This document shows, piece after piece, positions 25,043-33,605 of a stretch of DNA of 64,000 nt. The stretch lies in assembly GCA_964481395.1 (NCBI GenBank), contig CAYZYG010000008.1:13496-77495 (forward strand). The letters are read 5' to 3'. The stretch's first letter is position 1. Each line of letters opens with the position of its first letter. The DNA comes from JBFMFH01 sp964481395. GTDB taxonomy: Bacteria > Acidobacteriota > Vicinamibacteria > Vicinamibacterales > JAKQTR01. A model generated the notes under the pieces. The model did not search any database. It was not told the DNA's origin and saw nothing but the letters and a program-made list of their open reading frames with translations. The position numbers and the translations under genes were made by a program.

Positions 25043-25578
25043 TGGACAGCGAGCGAATGGGCCGCACCCTGACGCGAATGGCCCACGAAGTCGTCGAGCG
25101 CAACCGCGGCGTGCAGGATCTGGCGCTGATCGGCGTGCGCACCCGGGGCGTGCCCCTCGCCAGGCGCCTCGCCGGCCTCCTCGAAGGGATCACCGGCACG
25201 GCGGTCCAGACCGGGTCTCTCGACATCACACTCTACCGCGACGATCTGATGCGCCACGCCATCGGCCCGCAGCCGATCGTCCGCAGCACGCAGATCCCGT
25301 TCTCGATTGACGGCCGCCACGTCGTGCTGGTCGACGACGTGCTGTATACCGGGCGGACCGTCAGGGCCGCGCTCGACGCCCTCATCGACTTCGGCCGTCC
25401 GCAGACCATCCAACTGCTCGTCGTCGTGGACCGCGGGCACCGGGAACTGCCCATCAAGGCCGACTATGTCGGCAAGAACGTGCCGACGTCCCGGGCGGAG
25501 ACGGTCCGGGTCCGGCTCGCCGAGATCGACGGCGTCGACGAGGTCACGGTCGACCAGGTGGAAGGAGAGGGCCGATGA
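25030..25578 (+). CDS. pyrR: Pyrimidine operon regulator PyrR (RNA-binding; UPRTase family)
   Basis: 182 residues. It has LIGVRTRGVPLARRL, the TGSLDITLYRDDL segment and the PRPP loop VVLVDDVLYTGRTVRAALDAL, followed by RGHRELPIKADYVGKNVPTS. All are typical of PyrR, which binds pyr leader RNA when UMP is high and may have weak uracil phosphoribosyltransferase activity. ATG 25030 follows GGAGGT by four bases. First full gene of the plus-strand pyr operon, with a matching leader hairpin upstream. It overlaps pyrB by four bases. Confidence 0.95.
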   Translation: MPVLMDSERMGRTLTRMAHEVVERNRGVQDLALIGVRTRGVPLARRLAGLLEGITGTAVQTGSLDITLYRDDLMRHAIGPQPIVRSTQIPFSIDGRHVVLVDDVLYTGRTVRAALDALIDFGRPQTIQLLVVVDRGHRELPIKADYVGKNVPTSRAETVRVRLAEIDGVDEVTVDQVEGEGR

Positions 25579-26528
25579 CACGAGACGTCACCCGGCTGCC
25601 CGGGAAGGATCTGCTGGGCATTGCTGAACTCAGCGCGGAGGACATCGCTCTCGTGCTCGACACGGCCGAGGCCATGAAGGAGATCGGCACCCGTCCGATC
25701 AAGAAGGTGCCGGCCCTGCGCGGCAAGACCGTGGTCAATCTGTTCTACGAGCCGTCCACCAGGACGCGCACGTCGTTCGAGGTGGCTGAAAAACGGTTGA
25801 GCGCCGACACCCTGAGCATCAGCGTGGCGACCTCGAGCGTCGTGAAGGGAGAAACGCTCATCGACACGGCGCAGAACCTGGAGGCGATGTCGCCGGATCT
25901 CATCGTCATGCGCCACCAGGCGTCCGGCGCGTGTCACCTGCTGGCGCGAACCTGCCGGGCCGGGATCATCAACGCCGGCGACGGCACACACGAACACCCG
26001 ACGCAGGCGCTGCTCGACGCCTTCACGATTCGCGAGCACAAGAAGCGACTCGAGGGACTCAAGATCGCCATCCTCGGCGATCTGCTGCACAGCCGGGTCT
26101 TCCGGTCGAACGCGCTCCTGCTCACGAAGGTTGGCGCGCACGTCTGGGCCTGCGGCCCGCCGACGCTCATGCCGCCCGGTCTGGATCGCATCGGCGCGCG
26201 GACGACGACGAGCGTGGACGAGGCCGTCGAGGACGCCGACGTCGTCATGATGCTCAGGATCCAGCTCGAGCGCATGCAGGGCGGCTTCTTTCCGTCACTG
26301 CGCGAGTACTTCAACGTCTTCGGGATGACCCGCACGCGCCTGGCGCGGGCCAGGCCCGACGCGATCGTGATGCACCCCGGACCGATGAACCGCGGCGTCG
26401 AGATCGCCTCCGACGTCGCGGACGGCCCGCGGTCGGTGATTCTGGAACAGGTCGCGAACGGCGTCGCCGTCCGGATGGCGGTGCTGTACCTGCTGGCGGG
26501 AGGAGGAGCCGATGAAGCTGCTGCTTAA
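25575..26528 (+). CDS. pyrB: Aspartate carbamoyltransferase catalytic subunit
   Basis: 317 residues; joins carbamoyl phosphate and aspartate. Motifs are FYEPSTRTRTSFEVA (carbamoyl phosphate site), KGETLIDTAQNL, GDGTHEHPTQALLD, ILGDLLHSRV and MHPGPMNRGVEI. No pyrI regulatory subunit follows. The start overlaps pyrR (ATGA), and the end overlaps pyrC by 17 bases. Confidence 0.97.
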   Translation: MTRDVTRLPGKDLLGIAELSAEDIALVLDTAEAMKEIGTRPIKKVPALRGKTVVNLFYEPSTRTRTSFEVAEKRLSADTLSISVATSSVVKGETLIDTAQNLEAMSPDLIVMRHQASGACHLLARTCRAGIINAGDGTHEHPTQALLDAFTIREHKKRLEGLKIAILGDLLHSRVFRSNALLLTKVGAHVWACGPPTLMPPGLDRIGARTTTSVDEAVEDADVVMMLRIQLERMQGGFFPSLREYFNVFGMTRTRLARARPDAIVMHPGPMNRGVEIASDVADGPRSVILEQVANGVAVRMAVLYLLAGGGADEAAA

Positions 26529-27843
26529 GGGCGCCCGGCTGGTCGATCCGGCTTCGGGAGTCGACGGCGGCCGGGACGTCCTGATCGACGACGGCCGGAT
26601 AGCCCGCGTTGCGCCCGGCATGCCGGCGGACACCTGTCCCGGGGCGGTCGTCGTCGAACTGGGGGGGGATCTGGTGGTGGCGCCGGGGCTCATCGACATG
26701 CACGTCCACCTGCGCGAGCCCGGGTTCGAGCACAAGGAAACCATCGCCTCTGGCACGGCCGCGGCCGTGGCCGGGGGCTTCACGGCCGTGGCCTGCATGC
26801 CCAACACGCAGCCGGTCAACGACAGCGCTGCGGTGACCCGCTTCATTCTCAAGTGCGCCGAGGCCGCGGGCCTGAGCCGCGTGTACCCGATCGGCGCCGT
26901 CACCAAAGGCTCGGCCGGGGAGGAACTCGCCGAAATCGCCGATCTGCGGGCAGCGGGGTGCGTGGCCCTGTCGGACGACGGCCGGCCGGTGGCCACGTCG
27001 CTCCTCATGCGGCGGGCGCTCGAGTACGGCGGCATGTTCGGGATGGCGGTCATCGACCACTGCGAAGATCGGTCCCTGGTCGGGAAGGGCGTGGCGCACG
27101 AGGGATTCCACGCCGGGCAGCTGGGCCTGCGCGGCATCCCGTCGGCCGCCGAGGACATCATGGTCGACCGCGACATCGTTCTCGCGGCGCTGACCGGATC
27201 GGCGCTGCACGTCGCGCACCTGAGCACCGAGGGCGCCCTGCGTTCGGTGCGGGCAGCCAAGGCGCGCGGCCTGCGCGTCACCTGCGAGGTGACCCCTCAC
27301 CATTTCACCCTCACGGATGAGCGGCTGGGCGCGCCCCTGCCGTACGACACGCATCTGAAGATGAACCCTCCGCTCAGGACGGCCGCCGATCGGGACGCCC
27401 TCGTGGCCGGCATCGCCGACGGCAGCGTCGATGCGATTGCGACCGACCATGCGCCGCACCATCCGGACGAAAAACGCGTCGAGTTCGATTACGCGCCGTT
27501 CGGCATCATCGGACTGGAGACGGCCGTGTCGTTGAGCCTGGATCGGCTCGTGCACGCCGGAGTCATCGGGCTCACGCGCCTCGTCGAACTGCTGTCGGTG
27601 AACCCCGCGCGCATTCTCGGGGTTCCCGGCGGGCGGCTCGCCGAAGGCGACGTCGCGGACATCACCGTGCTCGCGCCGGATCTCGGCGTCACGGTGTCGG
27701 CCGCCGCCATGCGATCGGCATCGAGGAACACCCCGTTCGACGGGTGGTCGCTGCGCGGCGGCGTTGCGGCGACCATCGTCGGCGGGCAGGTGAAGTACGT
27801 CAATCCCGACGTGCCGGCCGTGCGCGGACTCGAGAGGAGCTGA
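26512..27843 (+). CDS. pyrC: Dihydroorotase
   Basis: 443 residues of the class I (multifunctional-type) dihydroorotase family. The zinc ligands are in DMHVHLREPG (HxH). They are followed by CMPNTQP, the histidine region IDHCED, HVAHLST, VTPHHFTLTD and the catalytic ATDHAPHHPDEK. It cyclises carbamoyl aspartate. ATG 26512 lies inside the end of pyrB, so translation is coupled. It ends three bases before the GTG of the next gene. Confidence 0.96.
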   Translation: MKLLLKGARLVDPASGVDGGRDVLIDDGRIARVAPGMPADTCPGAVVVELGGDLVVAPGLIDMHVHLREPGFEHKETIASGTAAAVAGGFTAVACMPNTQPVNDSAAVTRFILKCAEAAGLSRVYPIGAVTKGSAGEELAEIADLRAAGCVALSDDGRPVATSLLMRRALEYGGMFGMAVIDHCEDRSLVGKGVAHEGFHAGQLGLRGIPSAAEDIMVDRDIVLAALTGSALHVAHLSTEGALRSVRAAKARGLRVTCEVTPHHFTLTDERLGAPLPYDTHLKMNPPLRTAADRDALVAGIADGSVDAIATDHAPHHPDEKRVEFDYAPFGIIGLETAVSLSLDRLVHAGVIGLTRLVELLSVNPARILGVPGGRLAEGDVADITVLAPDLGVTVSAAAMRSASRNTPFDGWSLRGGVAATIVGGQVKYVNPDVPAVRGLERS

Positions 27844-27846
27844 GGC

Positions 27847-28467
27847 GTGGCTCGTCGCGACGACATCCGAGAGAAGGCGCTCGAGGACCTGCAGCGGTTC
27901 GAAGTCCTGATGCTGAACGGGCACTTCGACTACGGCAACGGCTACCACGGGTCCGTCTACCTGAACCCGCATCAGCTCTTCCGGTATCCGTCGACGATCT
28001 GGCGCTTCGCCCAGGACCTGATCGAGGTGATGCCAGCCGGCCTCGTCGAGCGGACCGAGGTCGTGGCCGGTCCGGTGACCGGCGGCGCACTCCTGGCGCA
28101 CACGATCGCCGGCCTCCTCGACAGCCGGCGGGCGCTCGCGGCCCCGCCCTGTCTGTTCGCGCCGTTCTCACAGGACCCCTTGCGGGGTCACGCGCTGCGG
28201 CCCTTCTACGCGTCGCTGCTGTCCGGCAGGCGCGTCCTGCTGGCCGACGACATCCGCAACACCGGCCAGACCTTCCAGCGTTGCGCGTCGCTCGTCCGGG
28301 ATGCAGGCGGAACAGTGGTGGGGACCGTCGAGATCTACGATCGGCTCGAAGCGATCGTCGATCTCGGCGTGCCGAACGTGGCACTCGCCGAGTTCCGCGC
28401 CCCGGACAATCACCCGGTCGCCGGTTGCCCCCTCTGCCGACAGGGCGTTCCGGTAACGGCCTTCTGA
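27847..28467 (+). CDS. Orotate phosphoribosyltransferase-like protein (divergent PyrE paralog)
   Basis: 206 residues of the type I phosphoribosyltransferase fold. It starts with ALEDLQRFEVLMLNGHFDYGNGYHGSVYLNP, parallel to the substrate loop of PyrE. The PRPP loop reads VLLADDIRNTGQTFQRC instead of the standard VVEDVLTTGGST. The flexible catalytic loop (CLFAPFSQDPLRGHALR) lacks the usual lysine pattern. The C-terminus CPLCRQGVPVTAF matches the CPLC ending of the canonical PyrE at 36074. Its place after pyrC suggests a role with pyrimidines, but it may use a different base. Confidence 0.75.
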   Translation: MARRDDIREKALEDLQRFEVLMLNGHFDYGNGYHGSVYLNPHQLFRYPSTIWRFAQDLIEVMPAGLVERTEVVAGPVTGGALLAHTIAGLLDSRRALAAPPCLFAPFSQDPLRGHALRPFYASLLSGRRVLLADDIRNTGQTFQRCASLVRDAGGTVVGTVEIYDRLEAIVDLGVPNVALAEFRAPDNHPVAGCPLCRQGVPVTAF

Positions 28468-28613
28468 GTGCCGACTCGCGCCTTCGGCGGCGTATGACAG
28501 TCGGGCGCCGGAACCTGCCCGCTCGCCCAGCCCTCGGTCCTGAAGGCACCGGCACCCCTGCCGTCCTCGGCCATCGAGGACCGAGTCGGGTGCGAGGGCC
28601 CCGGCGATCGTCG

Positions 28614-29498
28614 GTGCACCTGAGGGGACCGCTCGATCGGCTGTACGCCCGATTCGATCGGGCCGGGCAGATCGCGGATCCCGTGGAGCGGGTCCGCCCG
28701 TACGACGACCCCGCGGATCGGGAGATCGCCGGGTTCGTCGCCGCGGGTCTTGCCTTCGGCCGGGTCGCCAGCGTGCTCGCGTCGATCGATCGGGTGCTCG
28801 GTTCGATGGGGCCGTCGCCCGCCGCGTTCGTTCGGGCGTTCGACGTGTCCCGCGACCGTACCCGGCTGGCCGGCTGCCGACACCGGTGGGTCGGGCCGGA
28901 CGACCTCGCCGCGCTCTTCGTCATTCTCCGGCACATGCTCGAGCGATCCGGATCGCTCGAATCGTTCTTCCTCGAGGGAGATCGGTCCGAGTGGCCCGAC
29001 ATCGGTCCCGCCCTGGATGGCTTCTGCGAACGGGCCAGGCTCGTGCCGCTCCGGACGGTCTATGGAACGGGCCACACGCGTCCCGGCGTGCACGGGTTCT
29101 TCAGCCGGCCGTCTGGCGGAAGCGCGTGCAAGCGCCTGAATCTGTTCCTGAGGTGGATGGTTCGCAGAGACGACGTCGATCTCGGCGCCTGGCGGCGGGT
29201 ATCGCCATCGCGTCTCGTGATTCCCCTGGACGTCCACGTGATCCGCGTGGCGACGTGTCTGGACCTTACCCGGTACCGGTCCCCGGGGTGGCGCATGGCG
29301 GCGGACATCACCGCCGCGCTGAGAACCGTCGATCCCGCGGATCCGGTCCGCTACGACTTTGCCCTCTGCCACCTGGGGATGCTGGGACTGTGCGGATTCA
29401 GGACCCCGGCGGGGGACTCGCGCTGTCCGATGCGCGGGGCGTGCCGGCCACGCGTTCGTAAACCGCCAGCGTCTCGGCCACCATCCGTCCGGCGCTGA
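28614..29498 (+). CDS. TIGR02757 family protein (DUF2400), function unknown
   Basis: 294 residues from GTG 28614. It shows family segments PLDRLYARF, PYDDPADREIAGFVAAGLAFGRV, GSACKRLNLFLRWMVRRDDVDLGAW, SRLVIPLDVHV and a C-terminal cysteine cluster (SRCPMRGAC). The fold is thought to be helix-hairpin-helix related, but no activity is established. The start is uncertain: ATG 28494 is in frame with GGCGG ahead of it but would add 40 low-complexity residues that the family lacks. It overlaps the convergent glycosyltransferase by 101 bases. Confidence 0.8.
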   Translation: MHLRGPLDRLYARFDRAGQIADPVERVRPYDDPADREIAGFVAAGLAFGRVASVLASIDRVLGSMGPSPAAFVRAFDVSRDRTRLAGCRHRWVGPDDLAALFVILRHMLERSGSLESFFLEGDRSEWPDIGPALDGFCERARLVPLRTVYGTGHTRPGVHGFFSRPSGGSACKRLNLFLRWMVRRDDVDLGAWRRVSPSRLVIPLDVHVIRVATCLDLTRYRSPGWRMAADITAALRTVDPADPVRYDFALCHLGMLGLCGFRTPAGDSRCPMRGACRPRVRKPPASRPPSVRR

Positions 29499-30528
29499 AT
29501 CTGTCCCGCACGCGAGCCAGGCCCGCAGCGCCCATGCGCCGCGCCCGCTCCGGATCGGCCAGGAGCGAGAGGATGGCCTCGGCCATGGGCGCCGCGTGCT
29601 GCGGGGGGACCAGCAGTCCGGTGACGCCGTCCTCGACTGCTTCCGGGATACCGCCAGCGGTCGTGGCGACGATGGGCCGCCCGAGCGCCATCGCGTCGAG
29701 CAGTGAGGTCCCCAGCCCTTCGGTAATGGAACTCATCACGAACAGGTCGAGGCTCCTGACGCACGACAGCACATCCTGCCGGAAGCCGACGAGCTGCACG
29801 TGGCGTTCGAGACCCAGGTGACGAATCTGGTACTGAAGCGGTTTGCGCAGCTCACCCTCGCCGAAGACGACGAACTGGACGTCGGGGCGTTCCCGGCAGA
29901 CCATCGCCGCCGCCTCGACAAGGAAGCGCTGACCCTTGTGCGGCACGAGGGCGGCCACATTGCCCACGACTGGTGACCCGCCCGGCAGCCAGAGTTCCCT
30001 GTGGAGGTCGACTGGCGGCTGCGCCGCGACGTGGTCCACGTCGATCCCCTCGTGAACCGTGACGACGCGGTCCGCGGCGAAGCCATCGCTCACGACCATG
30101 TTGCGAATCGCGTCGGACGACGTGATCATGGCGTCGACCAGGCTGTACTTCCAGCGGGAGAACGCGTTTCGCTTCAGATGGAAGTCAACGCGGCGTGCCG
30201 CCACCAGCGCGGGTCTGGTGCTGCGGCCCATGAGCGACAGCGCCATGGCGGCGAAGGACACGGCATGGGGGTCGTGTGCGTGGATGACGTCCGGCCGCAC
30301 GTCCTTGATGATGCGCGCCAGCCGGAACGCTGCCGCGAAGTCGACTTCGTGCGCAGGCGCCTGACGGTACAGATCCATGCCCTCGGCCATCCGGCGGGCG
30401 AGCACCCCCTGCGGATGCGCGACGACTGCGGTCCGGTGCCCGAGCGCACGCAGGCCCATGACGGTCTGCAGAACCTGGTTCTGACCCCCGCGCCAGCTCC
30501 GGGCGGTGTCGATGTGGAGCGAAATCAC
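29398..30528 (-). CDS. Glycosyltransferase family 4
   Basis: 376 residues with the GT-B fold of retaining transferases. The N-terminal domain starts ISLHIDTARSWRGGQNQVL and has VIHAHDPHAV. The C-terminal domain has VGNVAALVPHKGQRFLVEAA, VVFGEGELRKPL, SSITEGLGTSLLDAMALGRPIVA and VEDGVTGLLVPP (the E-x7-E donor site). Probably acts in lipopolysaccharide or surface glycan synthesis, as does the GT2 gene just upstream, whose stop it overlaps (GTGA). Confidence 0.92.
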   Translation of the reverse strand: MISLHIDTARSWRGGQNQVLQTVMGLRALGHRTAVVAHPQGVLARRMAEGMDLYRQAPAHEVDFAAAFRLARIIKDVRPDVIHAHDPHAVSFAAMALSLMGRSTRPALVAARRVDFHLKRNAFSRWKYSLVDAMITSSDAIRNMVVSDGFAADRVVTVHEGIDVDHVAAQPPVDLHRELWLPGGSPVVGNVAALVPHKGQRFLVEAAAMVCRERPDVQFVVFGEGELRKPLQYQIRHLGLERHVQLVGFRQDVLSCVRSLDLFVMSSITEGLGTSLLDAMALGRPIVATTAGGIPEAVEDGVTGLLVPPQHAAPMAEAILSLLADPERARRMGAAGLARVRDRFSAGRMVAETLAVYERVAGTPRASDSASPPPGS

Positions 30529-31280
30529 CGTGCCGCCCGCCGCTGGAGGTCCCAGAGTTTGACGAGCTTGACGAGCACGTAGGAGGCGTTGAGCAGAGAC
30601 ACCACGAGGCCAGGCATGGCGTCGCGGAAGCCGGCGCGAGCGACGTAGTTGCGCAGAAAGGCTGCCGGTGGATGGAGCAGGAGTCCAGCGGCCCCGGTGG
30701 CGCGCCCGTCCTCGTGCGCCTGACGGGCCCACAGCGTGGAGTACCGGTCGATCGTGGCGAGGTGGTGCGACACATCCCGGTACGGATAGTGCTCGAGGTC
30801 GGACCGCAGGTGCCCGGGCTCACCGTCCGTTCTCACCGATTCGTGGACGTGACGACCCTCCCACCGGGCGCGCCGCCGATCGTAGAGTCTGAGCTGGTAG
30901 TCCGGGTACCAGTCCGTCGACCGGATCCAGCGGCCGAGGTAGTGGCTGACGCGAGGCATGCGGTAACCGGGGCGGGGCGGGCCCGATGCCAGCAGGGCTC
31001 GCATCTCGTCCCGCAGCTCAGCCGTCACCCGTTCGTCCGCATCGAGCGAGAAGATCCAGTCGAACCGCGCGAGCGACGCGGCGTGGTTCTTCTGCGCGGC
31101 GTAACCCGGCCAGTCACGGACGATCACGCGGTCCGTGAACTGGCGGGCGAGATCGACCGTGCCATCCGTGCTCCCCGAATCGACGACGACGATCTCGTCG
31201 GCCCACGCCACGGACTCCAGGGCAGGCACGAGGTTGGCCGATTCATTGAGCGTGATGAGCGTGACGGTCAGCCCGGGCAC
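30525..31280 (-). CDS. Glycosyltransferase family 2 (LPS core type, WaaE/KdtX-like)
   Basis: 251 residues. It has TVTLITLNESANLVPALESV, VVDSGSTDGTVDLA, the donor-binding WIFSLDADERV (DxD) and a later SDLEHYPYRDVSHHLATIDRYS, which is characteristic of the WaaE/KdtX group that adds a sugar to LPS heptose. One C-terminal membrane-associated segment follows. An in-frame start at 31346 would read through repeats; GTG 31280 lies exactly six bases after TACACT and is preferred as a leaderless start. First gene of a two-gene unit with the GT4. Confidence 0.9.
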   Translation of the reverse strand: MPGLTVTLITLNESANLVPALESVAWADEIVVVDSGSTDGTVDLARQFTDRVIVRDWPGYAAQKNHAASLARFDWIFSLDADERVTAELRDEMRALLASGPPRPGYRMPRVSHYLGRWIRSTDWYPDYQLRLYDRRRARWEGRHVHESVRTDGEPGHLRSDLEHYPYRDVSHHLATIDRYSTLWARQAHEDGRATGAAGLLLHPPAAFLRNYVARAGFRDAMPGLVVSLLNASYVLVKLVKLWDLQRRAAR

Positions 31281-31286
31281 GGGGTC

Positions 31287-31292
31287 AGTGTA
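31287..31292 (-). promoter_or_regulatory. -10 box of the leaderless GT2 transcript
   Basis: TACACT on the minus strand, six bases before GTG 31280; the predicted +1 is the G of the start codon. Confidence 0.5.
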
Positions 31293-31296
31293 GCGG

Positions 31297-31403
31297 AAAA
31301 CAGGGACCGGGGATCGGGGGCCAGTGGTGGGGTCCCCAGTCCCCATTCGTGTCTCCGCTCAGGCCCAACCATTTCCCAATCCCCAATCGCCAATTCCCGA
31401 CTC
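31297..31403. repeat. Inverted arms of degenerate GGGGACC/CAATCCCC repeats
   Basis: A G-rich arm at 31297-31330 faces a C-rich arm at 31332-31403 made of CCCCAGTCCCC and CAATCCCCAATCGCCAATTCCC words. Same style as the elements at 3081 and 43516. Confidence 0.6.
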
Positions 31404-31570
31404 GAGGATCACCGTCCAGTGGGGCCGCAGCCTGCGGCCGGGGTAGACAGGACAGTGATCCTCGTCGGGGCCCGGGACCCGGGTACGGCGCCGCAGCAAC
31501 GCATGGAGAGGGACACGCCAGGGCCTCCGGCGCTGCGCCTGGCCCGAGGATCACAGACGAGCGGGAGGAA
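31403..31570. other. Structured intergenic segment with three copies of a 10-base word
   Basis: No gene is supported in the 347-base gap 31281-31627. Inside it CGAGGATCAC occurs at 31403-31412 and 31545-31554, and its exact reverse complement GTGATCCTCG at 31455-31464. The middle copy can form a perfect 10-bp stem with either outer copy but not both. A GGCCGC/GCGGCC hairpin lies inside the left stem. It could be a regulatory RNA region or a decayed mobile repeat. Confidence 0.5.
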
Positions 31571-31574
31571 GGGG

Positions 31575-31608
31575 AGCACACTCCCGCCCCGGGAGGCGGG
31601 AGTGTGCT
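31575..31608 (-). terminator. Strong hairpin after the tolC-like gene
   Basis: A perfect 14-bp stem (31575-31588 with 31595-31608) around a six-base loop, 20 bases past the tolC-like stop on the minus strand. The flank is C/T-rich rather than a T-run, so termination is likely but not certain. Confidence 0.65.
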
Positions 31609-31627
31609 GGCGCGTGCGTGGCCGCGG

Positions 31628-33256
31628 CTACCGGCCCGTCGTCGCGAGTGAAACCGAGGTCCCCCCGGCCGTCGGGGCCTCCTGGACCGTCTCGAAGTCG
31701 ATGAGCGAACGGTTGTAGTCGAGCAGCGCGACCAGCTCCGAGTACTGGGCGTTGGCCAGGTCGCGCTGCGCCTGGAAGACCACGTAGTTGGTCGACATGC
31801 CGGCCGCGAACTTCTTCTGTTCGGCTTCCAGCCGCCGCTGGGCCAGCCGCCGCGCCGCCTGGGTCGCCTCGAGCCGCTTCTGATTGGTTTCGACGTTGCG
31901 GGCCACGTCGCGCACCTGCGTCACCACGCTCAGTTCCGCGTTCCGCAGCTGAATCTGCGCCTGCTCGTACTGCAGCTTGGTGCGCGCCAGGCTGGCCTCC
32001 GCGCTGCTCTTACCGATCGGGTAGGACACCTGGATCGCGAAGGTCCAGCTCGGGAAATCCCTGCCGAAAATACGGCTCATCACCGTTCCGAAGCCCTCTT
32101 CGATCTCACTGAGAATCTCCGGCGGGAACCCGCTTCCGAAGGCCCGCTTCGTGCCGCCCTGGCCAGTGAGGCCGTAGCTCAGGTTGGCCGTGAGGCCTGG
32201 CAGCGTCTGGTTCCGGTAGTACTGGATGTTGACGTCGGTGACCTCCATGTTCTTCCGGAACTGCCGGAGGTCGGTGCGCTTGTCGAGGGCCGTCTGCACC
32301 GCGGCGTTGACGTCGACGGGCGTCGCGGCGAAGACCGCTTCGGACGTCAGATCGAACCCGAGGGCCCAGTAGTCAGGGGCCTTCGGGTCCACGATCAGCG
32401 TGCGCAGGCGGTCTTCGGTGTTCTTCACGCCCGCCTCGGCGACAATGACCGACTCCTCGCGCCGGGCCACCTCGGCTTCGGCCTCGACCACGTCGATGGG
32501 AGCCATGGTGCCGATCTCGACCCGCGAGCGGTTGTTCCTGAGCTGTTCCTGCGCGAGGTCGAGGGACTGGCGCGCCACCTCCAGCGACGCGACCGCGGCC
32601 TTCGCGTCCCAGTAGGCGTATTTGACCGCCCGAATCGTCGACAGCACGGTCTGCTGCAGGTCGAGATCCGACAGCTCCCGGTTCTTCCGCGCGACGATCA
32701 GCTGCTGACGCGCGCCGTCAATCTTGAAATCGCGGAGCAGCGGCTGGCTGAAGCTGAAGTTCAGGCTCGATCCGAGCGACGGGTTCGGGCTGTCGTACAG
32801 GCTGTTCGACTCGTTGCGCGTCGAGTCCCAGCTCACGCGGTAGTTTCCGCCGTACCACGGCAGCAACTGCGTCGCCCCCACGTTCGTCGTGAAGCGGTCG
32901 CTTTCGAGCTTGTCCTCCGCCCCCGCGAAGAAGCTGCTGATGGGGGTGGTCCGACTGGCCTGGCTCAGATCGAACGTCAGATTCGGCGTCCAGGCGGTCC
33001 TGGCCTGCTCGACGCTGAAATCCTGCAGTTGCGGATTGATGCGCTGGACCTGCAGGCTCAGGTTGTTCTCGAGGGCCATCCGGACGGCGTCCTCCAATGA
33101 CAACCTCAGCATTGGCCCGGCGGGCTGAGCCGCAGGCTGGGCCGTCGCCAGTCCGCCCGGGGGCGGAGCGGTCTGCGCAGATGACAGGGAGGGCCATCCA
33201 AGAAGACATGCCGCCACGACGGCTGCGGCCGACGCGCGGTAACGCTGTTGGGACAT
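31628..33256 (-). CDS. TolC-family outer membrane efflux protein
   Basis: 542 residues. A signal peptide (cut near SLSSAQ) precedes two copies of the OEP repeat. The first starts LRLSLEDAVRMALENNLSLQVQ, with long coiled-coil helices (ARKNRELSDLDLQQ, LARQ-rich stretches). The second is around YEQAQIQLRNAELSVVTQVRDVARNVETNQKR. This is a trimeric outer-membrane channel for efflux or type I secretion. The partner pump genes are not nearby. The start is ATG 33256 (GGAG nine bases before) or ATG 33262. The gene is divergent from the S9 peptidase. Confidence 0.9.
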   Translation of the reverse strand: MSQQRYRASAAAVVAACLLGWPSLSSAQTAPPPGGLATAQPAAQPAGPMLRLSLEDAVRMALENNLSLQVQRINPQLQDFSVEQARTAWTPNLTFDLSQASRTTPISSFFAGAEDKLESDRFTTNVGATQLLPWYGGNYRVSWDSTRNESNSLYDSPNPSLGSSLNFSFSQPLLRDFKIDGARQQLIVARKNRELSDLDLQQTVLSTIRAVKYAYWDAKAAVASLEVARQSLDLAQEQLRNNRSRVEIGTMAPIDVVEAEAEVARREESVIVAEAGVKNTEDRLRTLIVDPKAPDYWALGFDLTSEAVFAATPVDVNAAVQTALDKRTDLRQFRKNMEVTDVNIQYYRNQTLPGLTANLSYGLTGQGGTKRAFGSGFPPEILSEIEEGFGTVMSRIFGRDFPSWTFAIQVSYPIGKSSAEASLARTKLQYEQAQIQLRNAELSVVTQVRDVARNVETNQKRLEATQAARRLAQRRLEAEQKKFAAGMSTNYVVFQAQRDLANAQYSELVALLDYNRSLIDFETVQEAPTAGGTSVSLATTGR

Positions 33257-33605
33257 AACCATATGCTCCACTGCTGGGTTGCTGAGTGCTTCGCCTCGCA
33301 CGTTCGATGACGTCATGCCGCCTGGGCGTCGGACCCTTGTTGTTCGCTCAGCACGCAGCCCTGAGGACGGCAGCACGTCGCGGCGCTTGCGGCATCGACG
33401 GGCCGAGGCTGCGGCCGGCCCGGGACACACCCCACCCCCCGACCGCTGGCAGCGGTACGGCCGGAACCACCGCCCTCGGAGGAATAGACGGATCTCGCGA
33501 CGGCACGGTTTCAGCGGAAACCGCACCGGGTATACTAGCACCGCGCCGGACAGGCGTTTCCGGCGCTCCGCAGCTCTGCCTGCCGCTCACTCCGACGAGG
33601 TTGCC
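33257..33605. other. Divergent intergenic region between tolC-like gene and S9 peptidase
   Basis: 349 bases without a supported gene. It holds a perfect palindrome ATGACGTCAT at 33307-33316, an inverted repeat CGGTTTC-N4-GAAACCG at 33506-33523 and a TATACT box at 33531-33536. Both palindromes have operator-like size. Confidence 0.5.
33506..33536 (+). promoter_or_regulatory. Candidate promoter with overlapping inverted repeat for the S9 peptidase
   Basis: TATACT (33531-33536) predicts a start near 33543, 63 bases before ATG 33606. The inverted repeat CGGTTTC/GAAACCG covers the -35 position, where no consensus is seen, so an activator or repressor could bind there. Confidence 0.45.

Noticed and set aside
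23016..25229. A 737-residue minus-strand ORF
   Set aside because: It is antisense to the phosphodiesterase-like gene and pyrR, which carry clear motifs; high GC produces long antisense frames.
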